Below, in pieces: positions 19,101 to 26,327 of a DNA stretch of 64,000 bases. Made by a program: the position numbers and the translations under genes. The DNA is from Alphaproteobacteria bacterium. GTDB taxonomy: Bacteria; Myxococcota_A; UBA796; GCA-2862545. The stretch is from positions 1 through 64,000 of the forward strand of contig JACKEO010000016.1 in the NCBI GenBank assembly GCA_020632955.1, read 5' to 3'. How positions within the stretch are numbered: position 1 is the first letter of the stretch; the number at the start of each line of letters is the position of its first letter. The notes beneath the pieces are model-generated. The model searched no databases. It was given only the letters and a program-made list of their open reading frames with translations, and had not been told where the DNA came from.

Positions 19101-19453
19101 TAGACGCCCGTGTTCCGGGGCAGGTCGGCGGGTTGGCGGCCGGCGTCCTCGATGGCCTGGAGCCCCACCTCCAGGGTCATGCGCTGCTGCGGATCCATGA
19201 CCTCGACGCGGCGCGGCGGGATGCCCAGCGCCACGGCGGGGAAGCTGCGGACGTCGTCGAGGAAGGCGCCGGCGGGTGCGGTGGTGCGATCGGGATCGCG
19301 CGCCGTGGCGGAGCTGAAGGCGGCGGCGTCCCAGCGGTCGGCGGGCACGGGACCGAAGGCCTGGCCGCCATCGCGGAGGAGACGCCAGAAGGCCTGCAGA
19401 TCGGGGGCCCCGGCAAAGCGACAGGCCATGCCGACGACGGCGACAGCACGCAT
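13118..19453 (-). CDS. PKS KS-AT-ACP-KR-DH fused to a PLP alpha-oxoamine synthase
   Basis: The protein has 2111 residues. The KS domain (about 1-430) has DAACASA with Cys near 197, HGTGT near 331 and KANIGH. The AT domain (about 530-840) has FPGQGAQ, GHSLGE near 641 and HAFH near 740, the malonyl-specific signature. The ACP has GFDSLM with the pantetheine serine near 978. The KR has GGTRGIG near 1234 and the Ser/Tyr/Asn set (YAAAN near 1364). The DH has H-x3-G-x4-P near 1463 and a downstream LDSALQ. The last ~360 residues are an alpha-oxoamine synthase (serine palmitoyltransferase, KBL, BioF, CqsA family) with DEAH and the PLP lysine in TLSKSL near 1952. All catalytic residues looked for are present. 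There is no ER, thioesterase or PPTase. The chain is therefore expected to leave by decarboxylative condensation with an amino acid. It lies 61 bp downstream of the acyl-AMP ligase, in the same direction. Confidence 0.9.
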   Translation of the reverse strand: MRAVAVVGMACRFAGAPDLQAFWRLLRDGGQAFGPVPADRWDAAAFSSATARDPDRTTAPAGAFLDDVRSFPAVALGIPPRRVEVMDPQQRMTLEVGLQAIEDAGRQPADLPRNTGVYVGITAHEYRVLQGARTMALLMASGQLGQVPEDLEALAAAVENVVPVRPFSAPGALGNMAAAILAQELDLTGPAYTLDAACASAMVAVADAVAHLRTGQIDTALAGGAYLQLNPEHYVAFSRIGAMSSSGVCRPFDAEADGFVQGDGVGMLVLRRLEDAQRDGDRIYAVIRGVAVNNDGRGDGPMAPRREGQVAVVRDAWRDAEVEPRLAEHVETHGTGTSVGDATELDGLREALGGARVVLGSSKANIGHTMSAAGIAGLLAAALSIHHRTHPPLAGFRKAKPELGDLEGDGLTLPRGPVPWTTERRLTGVSSFGFGGTNGHAVLEGVPAAPAPTAQPELVLLSAPSEAALRTLAGSTAQAIRDDPTASVAGVARAWAGRRRQAWRAGLVVADREALLTALDALAEGGTLPAGTVIGEAGPAPRVGFLFPGQGAQRLGMLQGLAARFPQVATALDDQQQALDGTLTLPLTHLLWPETRATAVDEAEAAAQLTATEHCQPAMLAAGLALARLLRAVGLEPAAVAGHSLGEFAAAAVAGVLTEAEAARFVARRGLAMAALPGDPGAMAALRAPAAEVEALLVPGAVLANLNHPRQTVVSGRTDAVAAVVEAAEAAGVAATRLDVSHAFHSPVLDGLDATTWLEGIHLQDPTVPVVSAISAAPYADARDAREVFVRHATSPVRFTAALEAMVDDGVDVLLQVGAGGPLASFARGTVGARVRAVLTLAPLEDDPGGAGLLATLAELWVLGAHLDARALAAEAPLASLPPTPLPREVYWAIKDEPTKRLVLDRGTPPQPATAPNRPAQEVAAGPATATSTTSDAAPAGDGDDAVEGVLDVVARVSAYPRGSLQQGSRLVEDLGFDSLMMGDLATGLAERFPGVGPMPQELLINQPTVGALVAFVQSGGAVAAPDDDAPLAGWTLGWRSAPLPDLPERPLPAGPWVVSGPSDDATLAVADRLARSGREVRPLPPDEAAQAEASVLVWVDQPDRPSPVEVAGGTVPLPCPAAELLPVLAAHARRGRTPDVVALTRPDDPWAQGLAGALRSLAREWPTARVLHLAADALFEAVDALREELQSADRSVDVRRDDGRRLVPSFTPWHPPADPTATAPVGSDDVVLVTGGTRGIGLDLGLRLAALGAGRVLLLGRSAPGPDAGLAAFPQVEVVQADVTDAAALAAAVGDRGITVLVHAAGVLADGPVQDVSADALATAHRVKVAGWLHALAACGPTLRRATALGSWAGRFGNRHQAAYAAANASLAALVATTPRATIAEYGPWTGSAMADTIPAPVRQRMRAQGVDFVGREAGLEALVQDLAAPAGVLVRGRRVPDTTRQLQVPLHLDTTADPYLLDHAIEGTPVLPLAAVADLLAWASARPTPLEVRDLTLFAGVTVSTPVDLVLEVEGERALLRSADGTVHDTATVRALTSLPEVPPSPRGGAAPALSLREFYDHVTFHGPKLQGIERIERVGDDFVVGVVRTGQPRAWSPGTAREAFVVDPLALDSALQLAAYVAWIRYRRAGTPVSIGRLSLLAPLAPATAHAAEVWFGEASEDRFSATVVLRDAAGNAVLVAQDVVAELRRVAEDDGYTPPADVADVARWPEVADLGVRLEGVSALGLENPYFHVHEGTARNTTVVAGRELVNFSSYNYVGLSGDPRVLAAVHEAVDRYGTSVSASRVASGERPFHGELEAELAAAQGAEAALLFTAGHATNVTTIGHLVGPEDLVLHDAYIHDSALQGIKLSGAVRRAFRHADADHLAAQLRDLRPRHRRCLIVVEGVYSMDGDLCDLPRFVELKKRHGALLMVDEAHSFGVVGATGRGIGEHHGLDGREIDLWMGTLSKSLASCGGWIAGSSELIRYLRYTAPGFVYSAGLTAANGVAALASLRLMLEEPERVQRLQANAARFHAACVARGLDTGPARGGSAVIPVVTGNSLHALVLSQRLLERGINVQPIVYPAVADDASRLRFFLSSTHTDAQLDATASTVADVLAEVRRELPVP

Positions 19454-19514
19454 GGGGCCTCGAGGGAGGAGCGCGGCGGGCGCAGCGGGAGGGAGGGGAC
19501 GGACGGCCGGCGGA

Positions 19515-21278
19515 TCAGCGGCCGAGGAGGCTCGTGCGGGCGCGGGTCCACACGCCCTTGGCGAGGTGGCGTGCCACCGTGACGGTGCTGCCCTGCGCGC
19601 CCATGGTGCGCTCCCCCTCGCTCGCGAGCTGGCCCGTGAGGTACTGGCTGCGGGTCTTGCGCCGCTGCAGCTTGCCCGAGGAGGTCTTGGGGAGGCTGCC
19701 CGGGCTCACGCACACGACGTCGGCCGGCGGGCTGCCCAGCTCCTTGCGGACCACCTTGCGGACCTCGTCGACGATGCGCTCGTCGTCGCCGCCCTTGGTC
19801 TCGCACACCACCACGAGCTCCTCGCTCTCGGCGCCGGGGCGGCTGAAGGCCACCACGTTGCCCTTGCGCACGCCGGGCACCTCGGCCACCACCCACTCGA
19901 TGGCCTGCGGGTGCAGGTTGCGGCCGTTGAGGATGATGAGGTCCTTGAGGCGGCCGGTGACGTAGACCTCGCCGTCGAGGACGTAGCCGAGGTCGCCCGT
20001 GTGCAGCCAGCCGCCCCGGAAGGAGGTGGCGGTGGCCTCGGGGGCCTCCCAGTAGCCGGGGCAGACCGAGGGGCCGCGCAGGCACAGCTCGCCTTCCGTG
20101 CCCTCGGGCAGCCGGCGTCCGTCCTCGTCGAAGACCGCGATCTCGTGGTCGAGGAAGGCCGGCCCGCAGCTCACGTGCTCGAAGACCGCGCGGCCGTCGA
20201 CGGCCGGGGCCACCTTGCCCTCGGCGAAGGTCTCGGCGTCGACCACCTGGGTGCGGAAGGGGCGCACGATGGGCTTGAAGCTGATGGCGAGCGTGGCCTC
20301 GGCCATGCCGTAGGCGGGGAGGAAGGCTTCCGGCTTCATGCGGCTGGACGTGCTGAAGGCCTCGATGAAGGCGCGGGCGGTGTCGCCGTGGATGGGCTCG
20401 GCCCCGCACCCGAAGGCGCCCATGCTCGACAGGTCCCAGCCGGCACGCTGCTCCGGCGTGGTCTTCCGGGTGACCAGCGCGTAGGCGAAGTTCGGCGCGA
20501 AGCTCACGGTGCCGCGGTGGCGATGGATGGCGTCCATCCACACCGAGGGCTTCTTGATGAAGCGCATGGTGGGGATGAAGACCGACTTGATGCCGTGCAT
20601 GATCGTGGAGATCACGAAGCCGATCAGGCCCATGTCGTGGTAGAGCGGCAGCCACGCGACGGCGACGCCGGTGCCCTCCATGTGCAGGCCCTGGTTGACC
20701 ATCGCCTCGCAGTTCGCCGCCAGGTTGGCGTGCGTGACGATGACGCCCTTGGGGTCGGACGTGGAGCCCGAGGTGTACTGCAGGAAGCAGATGTCGTCGG
20801 CCGTGATGGTGGGCCACGTGGGGGCGCCGGTGGCCTCGGCCAGCGACTCGGCCTTCACCAGCTTCTCGAGGGTGGGGACCTGGTCGACGAGGCCCCAGAG
20901 CAGGTTCTGGAGCTTGCCGGAGGCCACGAGCACGCGGGAGCCCGACAGCGACAGGACCCGGGCGGTGCGCTCGGCGTAGGCGTCGAGCGCGGAGAAGGAC
21001 ATCGGCGGGTAGAGCGGCACGGGGATGACGCCCACGCGCACCGCGGCGAGGAAGGTGAGGACGAAGTCCTCGGGCTCGATGATCACGATGCCGATGCGAT
21101 CGCCCTGCTTCAGGCCGAGCTGCTGCAGGCCCGCGGCGCGGGCGGCGGTGCGCTGCTCCACCTCGGCGAAGGGCATCCACGTCTCGGTGCCCTGCATGTC
21201 CTGGAAGACGTAGCCCTGCTCCGGGAACTTCGTGGCGATGCCGGCCACGGCGTCGGCGACGGTGTCGAACAGCGGCAT
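19515..21278 (-). CDS. Fatty-acyl-AMP ligase (FAAL) feeding the PKS
   Basis: The gene encodes 587 residues from the ATG at 21278, with GAGGAGG just upstream. It is an adenylate-forming enzyme: YTSGSTSDPKG at 168-178, LPLYHDMGLIG near 213 (typical of FAALs), YGMAEA, HTGDLGY, RNLHPQ and the catalytic lysine in SSGK near the C-terminus. FAALs activate fatty acids as acyl-adenylates and pass them to a carrier protein rather than to CoA. The next gene downstream is the PKS, whose only carrier domain is the internal ACP, so this ACP is the likely acceptor. A C-terminal tail of about 35 residues follows the adenylation fold. Chain-length preference cannot be read from the sequence. Confidence 0.9.
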   Translation of the reverse strand: MPLFDTVADAVAGIATKFPEQGYVFQDMQGTETWMPFAEVEQRTAARAAGLQQLGLKQGDRIGIVIIEPEDFVLTFLAAVRVGVIPVPLYPPMSFSALDAYAERTARVLSLSGSRVLVASGKLQNLLWGLVDQVPTLEKLVKAESLAEATGAPTWPTITADDICFLQYTSGSTSDPKGVIVTHANLAANCEAMVNQGLHMEGTGVAVAWLPLYHDMGLIGFVISTIMHGIKSVFIPTMRFIKKPSVWMDAIHRHRGTVSFAPNFAYALVTRKTTPEQRAGWDLSSMGAFGCGAEPIHGDTARAFIEAFSTSSRMKPEAFLPAYGMAEATLAISFKPIVRPFRTQVVDAETFAEGKVAPAVDGRAVFEHVSCGPAFLDHEIAVFDEDGRRLPEGTEGELCLRGPSVCPGYWEAPEATATSFRGGWLHTGDLGYVLDGEVYVTGRLKDLIILNGRNLHPQAIEWVVAEVPGVRKGNVVAFSRPGAESEELVVVCETKGGDDERIVDEVRKVVRKELGSPPADVVCVSPGSLPKTSSGKLQRRKTRSQYLTGQLASEGERTMGAQGSTVTVARHLAKGVWTRARTSLLGR

Positions 21279-21446
21279 GGATCCCTCCTCGACGCGCGCG
21301 ACCGGGGGGACCGGTCGGGGAGGGCGGACCCCGGGGAGGCGGTGGGTCCGTGCGCGCGTCGCCGAGCCGTGTGTACGACGGCCATCCGCGGTCCGCAAGT
21401 CGTCCTGCTTCGCCAAAACGACCGTTCAACGCGGGACGTCTTTCGA

Positions 21447-21458
21447 CCGACCGGTCGG
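21447..21458. promoter_or_regulatory. 12-bp perfect palindrome upstream of the FAAL-PKS operon
   Basis: CCGACCGGTCGG is a perfect inverted repeat about 170 bp upstream of the FAAL start, in the only sizeable non-coding gap (21279-21569) before this operon. It is the size and symmetry of a TetR-type operator. No regulator gene is adjacent and a palindrome of this length can occur by chance in GC-rich DNA. The remaining bases of the gap hold no open frame I would support. Confidence 0.3.
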
Positions 21459-21569
21459 AAGGTGGCGAGATCGGGCGGGGGATGCCTGCGATGCCGGCCC
21501 CTCCGCCGCGTCCCGATCGGCCTGGGCCGCCTCCCGCGACAGGATCGCCCGCCCACCGCCGGAGGTGCC

Positions 21570-21858
21570 GTGCGCACGACCGTTGCCCGTCCCGGCCTGG
21601 GGATCGTGCTCGCCACGGGGTGCGCCCGACGCACGTCGGTGGAGGTGGCCGACGCCTGCGCGGGCTTCGGCGAGGTGGCCGCGGCGCGGGCCTCCTCGAT
21701 CGTGTTCGTGCCGGTGCGCGCCTACCCGGGGGTATTCGAGGGCATCGTGGCCCGGCTGGTGGATGCACCTGGTGGAGGGCGGGCACGTCGGCATCACCGG
21801 GGAGGTCGGCTTCCTCGACAACGCGCTGTACCTGCTGCTCGAGGCGTCGGGGAGCTGA
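21570..21858 (+). pseudogene. Small exported or lipoprotein-like gene split by a frameshift
   Basis: A GTG at 21570 follows GGAGG with good spacing and opens a frame with a short hydrophobic signal and a possible lipobox (LATGC). It continues as a plausible protein up to about 21760 (FVPVRAYPGVFEGIVARLV). The sensible continuation (VEGGHVGITGEVGFLDNALYLLLEASG, stop at 21858) lies in another frame, so one small indel near 21760-21770 separates the halves. The intact product would be about 95 residues. I do not recognise the family. It could be real with a sequence error, or a decayed gene. Confidence 0.35.
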
Positions 21859-21873
21859 CGGCCACGTCGGTGC

Positions 21874-22239
21874 TCATGCCGGCAGCTCGGTCACCCCCGC
21901 CAGGGCCTCCACCTCGGCGCGCAGCGCGGCGTGCCGGGTGGCGAAGCGCTCGTGGGCCGCGGCCATGCGGCCGTGCATCCGGCTGTCGGCGGCCTCGAGC
22001 GCCTCGTCCACGGGCTGCCGTGCGTGCGTCGCCGCGTCGGCGTCCGCGATGTCCGCCTCATGGGCCGCGATGGTCTGCACGTGCAGGTCGAGCTCGGCCT
22101 CGAAGGCGTCGACGCGGGCCAGCGCCTCGCGCAGCAGCGCGCGCACGTCGGCGAGCTCGGACCGCCAGATGTCGAGATCCTCGAGCCACGCGGCGTGGTC
22201 GGCGTGCTCCACCTCGTGCTTCTGCTGGAAGTCGCGCAT
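21874..22239 (-). CDS. Small helical protein of unknown function
   Basis: The gene encodes 121 residues from the ATG at 22239, with GGAGGG six bases upstream. An in-frame GTG further upstream lacks a ribosome site. The product is almost entirely helical and highly charged, with histidines (HEVEHADHAAW near the N-terminus; HVQTIAAHEADI near 60) and no signal peptide or membrane segment. It looks like a small coiled-coil or helical-bundle cytoplasmic protein. It is the only gene between 21.5 and 26 kb without a visible frame break. I do not recognise the family. Confidence 0.6.
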   Translation of the reverse strand: MRDFQQKHEVEHADHAAWLEDLDIWRSELADVRALLREALARVDAFEAELDLHVQTIAAHEADIADADAATHARQPVDEALEAADSRMHGRMAAAHERFATRHAALRAEVEALAGVTELPA

Positions 22240-22332
22240 GGCGACCCTCCCGGGTGTGGGGGATCGCACGGTGCCGACGGACACCGCGGCCCACCCTCCG
22301 GCAGGAGCACGCCGCGTGCCGAAGGGCGCGGA

Positions 22333-23107
22333 TCAGCCCCCGGCGGGATCCAGCGTGCGCAGCGCCGCGGCCAGCTCCACGGCCTTGCTCTTCTGCAGGT
22401 TGTGGCCTCCGTCGGGGAAGCGGAGGCGCGGCCCGGCGGGGGCGCGCGCCGCGAGCTCGTCGGCGAGGGGCAGCGGGATGAGCGGGTCGTCCTCGGCCCA
22501 CGCCAGCAGGACGGGGCAGGTGAGCGCCTCGACGTCGGCGCCGTGCTGTGCGAAGTCCTGCTGGGCCGCGTCGAGGGTGGTGTAGCTGCGCTCCGCGTCC
22601 GACAGCCCCCGGGGGAAGCCGAGGGCCGCGTAGCCCCGCTGCTGCACCGGTCCGAGCAGCACGCGCCCCACACGGGACCGCAGGGCCACGGCCGCCAGGT
22701 GCATCGCCCGCTCCGGGTAGTGGGCCGTGGCGCCGGGGGCGCAGATCAGGGCGAGGGCGCGCACGATCAGGTGGTGGCGGGCCAGGCACCGCCACCATGG
22801 CGCCGGACGAGTGTGTCCCACCAGCGTGAGCGGGGCAGCGCCAGCGCGTCCATGAGGGCGAGGACGGCCGCCGCGCGCGTCGCGAGGTCCTGGCCCCGGC
22901 ACGCTGCGGGCGAGTCCCCGGAAGGCCGGGTCGAGGCGCAGCGCGCCCAGGGCTCACCTCGGGGCGAGCCAGCGAAGTCCTGAGGCGGCGGGCAGCCCGG
23001 CAGGGCGAGCAGGGTGGGGCCCACCGCCCTCGTCGGTGAAGGCTGGCGAGGGGACCCACGGCGGTGTCGACGCGGCGGACGGGCGGATCGGAGGGGGCGG
23101 GGTGCAT
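22333..23107 (-). pseudogene. Alpha/beta hydrolase, broken by several indels
   Basis: The pieces of one alpha/beta hydrolase lie in all three minus-strand frames. The N-terminus starts at the ATG at 23107 (RRVDTAVGPLAS), followed by GPTLLALPG, then GQDLATRAAAVLALMDALALP. The strand before the nucleophile elbow is LTLVGH near 22835, where the expected S-x-G falls in yet another frame (SGAMVAV). A long clean C-terminal piece (ICAPGATAHYPERA ... DDPLIPLPLADELAARAP ... GGHNLQKSKAVELAAALRTL) supplies the acid and the histidine (GGHN). At least three small indels are needed to join them. If repaired, it would be an ordinary soluble hydrolase of about 255 residues. Confidence 0.6.
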
Positions 23108-23152
23108 GGGGCTGTCTGCTGCTGGCGCCTGCGCCGCGCTGCCCAGCGACGG

Positions 23153-24104
23153 TCAGTCCTCCGTGGGGTGTCGCGCGGCCACGACGAGCTCCAGCAGCAG
23201 CGTGAGGACCGTCCCCGGGCGGTCGATCCGGGGTGGTGGCCTGAGCCCGGGAGGACGTGGAGCCGCACCGCACTGCTCAGGGCGAGGGGGGGCCTGCGCC
23301 GCGCTCCACTGGCCCGGGGAGGTGATGCCGGCGTCCACGGCGGGTCGGGTCACCACCACGACGCGCAGGTCGCCGCGCAGGGCGGTGCGGCGGCGAGGGC
23401 GGCCTGCCTGCGGGCGCCCGGAGCTCACCAGGGACCGCACCGCCTCCAGGGTCGCGGGTGGTACTTCAGCGCGCGCGCCTCGCCGCGCCGGGGCTCGGGG
23501 TGACGGTCGAGGTCGTAGGTCGAAGCCAGGCCGTGCAGGCCCACGTGGGCGAGCAGCTCGGCCAGCGTGGCCTTGCGGTGCAGGGCGCGGGCGCCCGCGT
23601 CCATCGACGGTGCGGCGAGCAGCTCGCTGTGCAGGGCGTCGAGGAGCAGCAGGCCCACCACCGCGTCGGGGTGCCGCCGGGCGAAGAGCTCGGCGGTGAG
23701 CCTGGCCTGCGACCCGGCCACCACCACGTACGGGCCGGGCACGTCCGCCGCGGCCAGCAGGGCCTCCAGATCGGTCGCCAGCGACGCGGCGTCGAGGGCG
23801 TGGGGGGCGTCGTCGCTCCAGCCCATGCCGGCGCGATCGTAGGCGCACACCCGGGTGACGCCGGCCACCGCGTCCTGGAGGTCGAGGTACTCGAGGATGC
23901 CGCTGGTGCCGCCGGCCTCGAGGATCACGGTGGGCGTGCCCTCGCCCACGCAGTGCAGGTGCAGCCGGCGCCCGCCGACGTCCACCAGGCGACCGGGCGG
24001 GGGGAAGCGCGTCGCGTCGCGTCGCACCGCCCGATCCTCGCGCACGAGGGCGGCGAGAGCACCACCGCGAGGAGCAGGGCGGCGAGGGCGAGGAGGACGC
24101 GCAT
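23153..24104 (-). pseudogene. Exported alpha/beta hydrolase, broken by indels, with unusual nucleophile elbow
   Basis: The ATG at 24104 opens a signal peptide (MRVLLALAALLLAVVL). One indel near 24055 moves the frame to a long clean stretch, GRLVDVGGRRLHLHC, then a YDRAGMGWSD motif and DLEALLAAADVPGPYVVVAGSQ. Another near 23455 leads to HPATLEAVRSLVSSGRP and RVVVVTRP, and a last piece, DRPGTVLTLLLELVVAARHP, ends at 23153. The layout is that of alpha/beta hydrolases of the proline-iminopeptidase/lipase type. The expected G-x-S-x-G elbow reads AGSQA, so the second glycine is missing even where the frame is clean. Upstream it almost touches the barrel-like gene, which suggests one operon. Confidence 0.6.
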
Positions 24105-24128
24105 GCGCGGGGAGCTTCCCACGACCCG

Positions 24129-24694
24129 TCAGCCGCGGGGGCCCAGGCGAGGCTGAGGCCCAGGCCGGCGAAGAGGCGTCCGATGTCGGGCACGCCGGTG
24201 GCGGTGGGCGGCAGGGGCACGAAGACCTGCAGATCGAGGCCCACGCGGCGCAGGCTGGTGCGTTCGGGCTCCCAGGGGCGCACCCGCAGGGTGGCGAGCA
24301 GGCCGCCGCTGAACACCACCTCGGCGGCTTCGTAGGTGACGGGCGCGTCGAGCACCGCCAGGGCGCTCGTCTCGCGGAAGGTGACCACGTCGATGCCGGC
24401 GAGCAGGTGGAAGGCCCCCGACACCTTCGTGTCGCCCGTGTGGGCACCCACGGCGACCATCGGGCTGGTGTGGAGGTTGTAGGCGGGCTGCAGGCCGTTG
24501 CGCACCCAGTCCGGCGCGCCTGCGTACACGGGCGTGGTGAGCAGCAGGGTCCCGCCCACCTCCAGGTGCCTCACGGGCTCGGCGGTGGCCGTGACCGCAG
24601 CACCCATGCGCATGCCCACCGCCACGTTCGCGTCGAGGTGCACGGGAACGAGGGGGTCGGCCTGGGCCAGCGCGGCGAGGAGCAGCGGGATCAC
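24129..24694 (-). CDS. Exported, beta-strand-rich (outer-membrane-like) protein, probable 3' frameshift
   Basis: The GTG at 24694 overlaps the upstream esterase stop by four bases (GTGA). The product starts with a short signal (VIPLLLAALAQA) followed by about 165 residues of alternating polar/apolar strands (HLDANVAVGMRMGAAVT; LEVGGTLLLTT; VSGAFHLLAGIDV) ending in LFAGLGLSLAW. This is what an outer-membrane barrel or a barrel-like periplasmic protein looks like. The frame runs past its natural end. Adding one base in the C-run near 24140 would give a stop at 24129 right after LSLAWAPRG. The function is unknown. It sits between an esterase and a hydrolase in one orientation. Confidence 0.5.
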
Positions 24695-25379
24695 GGGGCC
24701 CCCAGCACGAAGCGCAGCCCGGCCTCGGCGCCCACCGGGAAGAGGTCGGCGTGCGCGAGGCCGGGCTCGAGCTGCACCTGCAGCGCCAGGCCCGGGTGGT
24801 CGCGGGCCGCGAGGCGTGCGCCGAAGGCCTCGGTGAGCCCGGCGAGGGCGTGATCCTCCAGGGTGCCGGCACCCAGGTGCACGCGCGCCGGGAGGTCGTC
24901 GTGGGTCTCGGCCCAGGCCGCCTCCCGCGCGAAGAGCAGGCCGTCGGCGAAGACGAGGGAGGGGCTGAGCGCGATGGCGTTCGCGAAGTGGTCGCGGGCC
25001 TCGAACAGGCCCCACGCCGCGGCGAGCCCGCTGAAGGAGTGGGCCCAGAGGGTGCGGCTGTCGCGGCGGGGGGGAAGCGGTCGTCCACCACGGGAGCAGT
25101 CGTCGCCGAGGTGAAGGAAGAAGCGGCGCGATGCTGCCGTGCCCCGGGCACGCCTCGCCGGGCGGGGCCGGTCGCGGCTGCGGCGTTGCTGCCGCAGCCG
25201 ACCGACACGAGCAGGGCGGGTCGGCTTACGCCCCGTCCAGCAGCCGCGCGAGGATGCCGTGGTGCCGGTAGTCGTCGCCGTCGAAGAGAGCACCAGGGGG
25301 AAGCGGGCCCTTCCGCTCCGGCGGCACGAGGGTGTCGAAGACCTTTCACCGCCTCGGCCTGCAGGGTGTGGGTCTGCAT
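24691..25379 (-). pseudogene. Putative esterase (Fes/IroE-like alpha/beta hydrolase) split across frames
   Basis: The ATG at 25379 starts MQTHTLQAEAV. After an early indel the frame reads VFDTLVPPERKGPLP, then DYRHHGILARLLDGA. After more indels the downstream half is clean: TLWAHSFSGLAAAWGLFEARDHF, SPSLVF and, at the end, a histidine region (GLAHADLFP). The AHSFSG elbow, the following SPSL and the overall order match the putative-esterase family that includes siderophore and carbohydrate esterases. At least three indels separate the pieces between about 25070 and 25350. Its stop overlaps the next gene start by four bases, so the original unit was probably esterase, barrel-like protein, hydrolase. 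Confidence 0.55.
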
Positions 25380-25479
25380 GAGGGGTCAGCGGCAGGTGCA
25401 GGCGCCCAGAGGAGCATGGAGGGGCGGCGAGGCACGGTACGCGGGGAGAGGGGCGGGGGCGCGAGGCTACCACCGCTAG

Positions 25480-26000
25480 ATGCACCTGCCTGCGGACTGC
25501 CCAGATGGGCTTCGGACGACCTCAGGCCTTCAGCCTGGCTGGCGCGGCACCACGCCACGGCACCGGCTAGGCTGATGATCCCCAAGCAGTTGGGTAAATG
25601 CGCCTCCTACGCGGAGGCCCGACGACGCGCTGCGCTCGGCTGGATCGACAGCCAGAAGCGCAAGCTGGACGACGACCACTCCAGGCTTCACCAGGGCCCG
25701 CGCGCATCTGGTCGAAGGTGAATCGCGAAGGTGAGGCCGCTGGGCGTGGACGGGAGGACGCCGGGCAGCGCGAGGACGCGGCGAAGGCCGACGGGCCTGG
25801 CGACCTCGCCGGGCGGACTGTGACGGTGCCGGACGACCCATGGGCGGCGCTGCCGCGGTGCCCGGGCGACGGAAGCCTTCGGCGCTCAGGTCGGCGGAGC
25901 GGTTCGCGATCCTGCACGGCATCCACGCGGCGAAGCGGCCGGAGACGCGGGCGCGGAGGATCGCGAAGGCGGTGGAGGGGTTAAAGAGCGCGCCCCTGAT
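25480..26000 (+). pseudogene. YdeI/OmdA-family (bacteriocin-protection-like) gene in fragments
   Basis: Conserved blocks of the YdeI/OmpD-associated family appear in order but in different plus-strand frames. They are AWLARHHATAP then ALGWIDSQKRKLDDDH (25530-25680), IWSKVNRE and KADG (25710-25800), a VTVPDD block (25820), and RFAILHGIHAAKRPETRARRIAKAVE (25900-25980). The last block is the family's hallmark C-terminus. At least three indels separate them. The members I know by annotation are linked to resistance to cationic peptides and bacteriocins, but the biochemical role is poorly defined. The start is approximate (ATG at 25480). The 100 bp before it (25380-25479) hold nothing I can support. 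Confidence 0.55.
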
Positions 26001-26083
26001 GGACGAAGCGCGAACTCTGGTTGACGGCGCCAGACGCACGAGCCGAGCGTCGTCGGGAAGAGCTGGCGCCTGGAGCAATCCAA

Positions 26084-26103
26084 TCTGATATCGCGATATC
26101 AGA
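26084..26103. promoter_or_regulatory. 20-bp perfect palindrome, probable toxin-antitoxin operator
   Basis: TCTGATATCGCGATATCAGA is a perfect 20-bp inverted repeat, AT-rich in a very GC-rich setting. It ends 17 bp before the start codon of the FitA-like antitoxin. Ribbon-helix-helix antitoxins of the FitA/VapB type repress their own operon by binding inverted repeats at this position, so an operator is the natural reading. Confidence 0.65.
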
Positions 26104-26120
26104 CTGTTCGGAGGTGGCCG

Positions 26121-26327
26121 GTGGCTCAGCCCATCGTCAGGAACTGGAGGACGACATCGTCGACGCGCTTGGCGCGCGCGCGGCCGCGCATGGCTGTTCG
26201 GCAGAGGCGGAAATCGCGAGATCCTGCGTACGGCCCTCCTGGGACCGACCGCTGGAAGCTGTTGTGGACTGGATCACGCCAGTGCCGGAGGACGGCCACG
26301 ACGAGGGACTTCGAGCGGATCCCGTGA
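26121..26327 (+). pseudogene. FitA/VapB-type antitoxin remnant with internal frameshifts
   Basis: The GTG at 26121 has GGAGG at 26110-26114. Its frame begins MAQPIVRN and ends at the stop at 26325-26327 (DFERIP). The family core lies in the other two frames: LEDDIVDALGARAAAHGCSAEAE (26146-26212), HREILRTALLGPT (about 26213-26250) and VVDWITPVPEDGHDE (about 26260-26305). Together these give a typical FitA-like ribbon-helix-helix antitoxin of about 70-75 residues. Start and stop share a frame while the middle does not, so several compensating indels are present. It sits between a palindromic operator and a PIN-toxin remnant in the classic order. Confidence 0.6.

Noticed and set aside
13199..19582. 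A 2127-codon plus-strand frame opposite the PKS
   Set aside because: Composition is that of antisense GC-rich coding DNA; the minus strand holds every PKS and AOS catalytic motif.
21279..21569. Sigma-70 promoter for the FAAL-PKS operon
   Set aside because: A TTGAAC hexamer is present on the minus strand near 21424-21429, but no convincing -10 lies at the right distance.
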